The translations under genes and the position numbers were made by a program. Below are positions 62,611-64,000 of a DNA stretch of 64,000 nt, piece by piece. Positions within the stretch are counted from its first letter, which is position 1; each line of letters begins with the position of its first letter. The notes under the pieces were generated by a model. The model worked only from the letters and a program-made list of their open reading frames with translations, made no database searches and was not told the DNA's origin. Origin of the DNA: an uncultured Pelagibacteraceae bacterium (GTDB lineage Bacteria; Pseudomonadota; Alphaproteobacteria; Pelagibacterales; Pelagibacteraceae); contig CACKXS010000004.1 in assembly GCA_902604305.1 (NCBI GenBank), positions 1-64,000 on the forward strand, given 5' to 3'.

Positions 62611-64000
62611 TTAATATTTTGTGGCTAAAATAGGTCCAATATTTTCTATAATTTGACCTGTAACCTCAACAGTAGTCCAGCCAGCAGTATTAAATGGGGT
62701 GCCCTTATATTTAATGTTTGAACCATCCCTATAATGATAAATATAATCTTTATTTGTTTTTGGCTCATCCAGCATTACTGCTAATACAAATTTTGGATTA
62801 GATGTAGGAAATATAGATACAAAGGTATTTATTTTTTTTTTTGAATAATTGCCAGCTATACTTTTTTGAGCAGTACCAGTTTTTCCCCCAATTTCATATC
62901 CATTGACATTGGCCAAGGAAGCAGTTCCTTCTTTTGTTGTTACAATCTTTCTTAAAATAGGCAGAATTTTTTTAGATACTCCATCATTTAAAATTTTTTT
63001 TTTATCATTTAAATTTCTAGTTTTTACAATTGTAGTTGGATTAATCTCATATCCGCCATTAGTAATTATTGCATAAGCTTTGGCTAACTGAATTAGTGTT
63101 GTTGTAATACCATGACCAAAAGAAGCAGTTGCAAGTGGACATTTTCCCCAATTAAATTTAATTGGTTTTCCAACTTCTTCAATGTCAAAATTAATCTCAT
63201 CTAAAACACCAATTTTTGATAAAAATAATTTAAATTTTTCTTCTCCTATTTTTTGACCGATTCTGACTGAACCTATATTTCCAGATCGAACTAAAATTTG
63301 TTCAGCTGTCAAATTTGTAGGTATTTTATTGTCATATTCTCTTATTGGAAATCCAGCACAAGTTAAAGATTTTGGTAAATCAATAAATTCTGTTTGTGGT
63401 TCAATAATCTTTTCATCAAAAGCTGCGGCCAACGTAAAAGTTTTAAAAACAGAACCAAATTCATAAACTCCTTTTGTCGCTCTATTAATAAAATTTATAT
63501 CTGAAATTTCTTCTCTTTTATTTAAATTAAAATCTGGAAGTGATACTAGAGAAATTATATCTCCAGAATTTACATCCATCAATATTGCAGCACTTCCTAA
63601 ATTTTGAAAAATTTCTTCATATTTTTTTAACTCTTCTCTTATGAGATATTGAATATCTGTATCTAGAGTAAGTTTTAAAGGTAAATAGTTTTTTTTTAAT
63701 TCATTATTAAAAGATTTTTCAATACCAGAAATCCCGTTATTGTTATCATCAATCTGACCAATTATATGGCTAAATAAATTTTCATGAGGGTAAATTCTAG
63801 ATATTTTATGCTCTATAATTATTGATTTATCTCCCAACAAAATTAATTCTTCTAATTTTTCTTGGCTTATTTTTTTCTTTATATAAAAAAATTTTTTAGC
63901 ACTTAAATTTTTTTCAATTTTATCAAATTCAGCTTTTTTTTTTTCAGGAAATATTAATTTTAAATTTAATAATAATTTTCTTTTGTCTATTGCCAAATTA
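62611..64000 (-). CDS. ftsI: Septal transpeptidase FtsI (PBP3), partial at window edge
   Basis: The 461 residues in the track are the C-terminal portion of a class B penicillin-binding protein. The reading frame continues open off the right edge, so the TTG at 63996 is not a real start. The transpeptidase domain shows the catalytic motifs SVFK (in YEFGSVFKTFTLAAAF), SGN (in ILVRSGNIGSVRIGQ) and KTGT (in GYEIGGKTGTAQKS). The N-terminal part includes an ISRIYPHENLFSHIIGQIDDNNNGISGIEKSFN dimerisation-type stretch. FtsI cross-links septal peptidoglycan with FtsW. The missing N-terminus should hold the membrane helix. It precedes murEF with a 17 bp gap. Confidence 0.96.
   Translation of the reverse strand, partial: NLAIDKRKLLLNLKLIFPEKKKAEFDKIEKNLSAKKFFYIKKKISQEKLEELILLGDKSIIIEHKISRIYPHENLFSHIIGQIDDNNNGISGIEKSFNNELKKNYLPLKLTLDTDIQYLIREELKKYEEIFQNLGSAAILMDVNSGDIISLVSLPDFNLNKREEISDINFINRATKGVYEFGSVFKTFTLAAAFDEKIIEPQTEFIDLPKSLTCAGFPIREYDNKIPTNLTAEQILVRSGNIGSVRIGQKIGEEKFKLFLSKIGVLDEINFDIEEVGKPIKFNWGKCPLATASFGHGITTTLIQLAKAYAIITNGGYEINPTTIVKTRNLNDKKKILNDGVSKKILPILRKIVTTKEGTASLANVNGYEIGGKTGTAQKSIAGNYSKKKINTFVSIFPTSNPKFVLAVMLDEPKTNKDYIYHYRDGSNIKYKGTPFNTAGWTTVEVTGQIIENIGPILATKY

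Noticed and set aside
1-64000. Possible CRISPR array, IS element, integron, prophage or toxin-antitoxin system.
   Set aside because: No tandem direct-repeat arrays, transposases, integrases or paired toxin/antitoxin ORFs were seen in any frame.

Overview
The window is chromosomal DNA from a SAR11-type alphaproteobacterium (Candidatus Pelagibacter or a close relative). The evidence is strong A+T richness, very short intergenic gaps, many overlapping genes, a blue-type proteorhodopsin beside a ferredoxin/reductase pair, alphaproteobacterial GAAC-N7-GAAC SOS operators, and no mobile elements. I found no tRNA, rRNA, CRISPR, IS or prophage. No stretch over 300 bases lacks a gene; the longest gap is the 181 bp between the proteorhodopsin gene and an acyl-CoA synthetase gene. 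The species call rests on recognising protein families and was not tested by a search.

Layout. 1-3.4 kb: 5-oxoprolinase genes (pxpC partial, pxpB, and divergent pxpA), a TPR protein, a DoxX-like protein and a TerC-family membrane protein. 3.4-10.2 kb (minus strand): panB, guaA, a small TPR protein, a CBS-less guaB, rlmE, a DxD glycosyltransferase, pssA and psd. 10.3-18.6 kb: icd (plus), then minus-strand alaS, recA with its terminator, a TolC-like exporter, a D-glycerate 3-kinase-like kinase, a GFA-type zinc protein and two small proteins. 18.7-20.4 kb: SOS-controlled umuD-umuC. 20.4-29.0 kb (minus): an alginate-lyase-like protein, serA, serC, DUF1015, a TrpB2-like enzyme, and a TauD / alpha-beta-hydrolase / PhyH cassette. 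29.0-31.3 kb (minus): a GT2, a 39-aa membrane peptide and a PMT-like glycosyltransferase. 31.4-34.6 kb: dksA (plus), then the minus-strand run proteorhodopsin, ferredoxin, ferredoxin-NADP reductase, GST. 34.8-46.3 kb: a propionyl/acetyl-CoA synthetase, an SMR pump, dihydroorotase, YgfZ, a MazG-like protein, fumC, an AsmA-like protein, uvrD and pepP. 46.3-64.0 kb (minus): the division and cell-wall (dcw) cluster, read as ftsI-murEF-mraY-murD-ftsW-murG-murC-murB-ddl-ftsQ-ftsA, then lpxC-bamD-ligA.

How it works together. Most genes are housekeeping: peptidoglycan and LPS synthesis, division, purine, serine and phospholipid synthesis, and the TCA cycle. The proteorhodopsin block couples light-driven proton pumping to a redox module whose partner is unknown. 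recA and umuDC share near-identical SOS boxes placed inside or at their promoters, giving a small damage regulon.

Main points of interest: the paired SOS operators; an IMP dehydrogenase lacking its regulatory domain; a MurE-MurF fusion; no ftsZ between ftsA and lpxC, and a terminator inside the end of ftsA; a DksA with three of four zinc cysteines lost; stop-codon overlap at seven of eight convergent gene pairs; and several small membrane proteins that are easily missed. I did not find a clearly new defence or mobile system.
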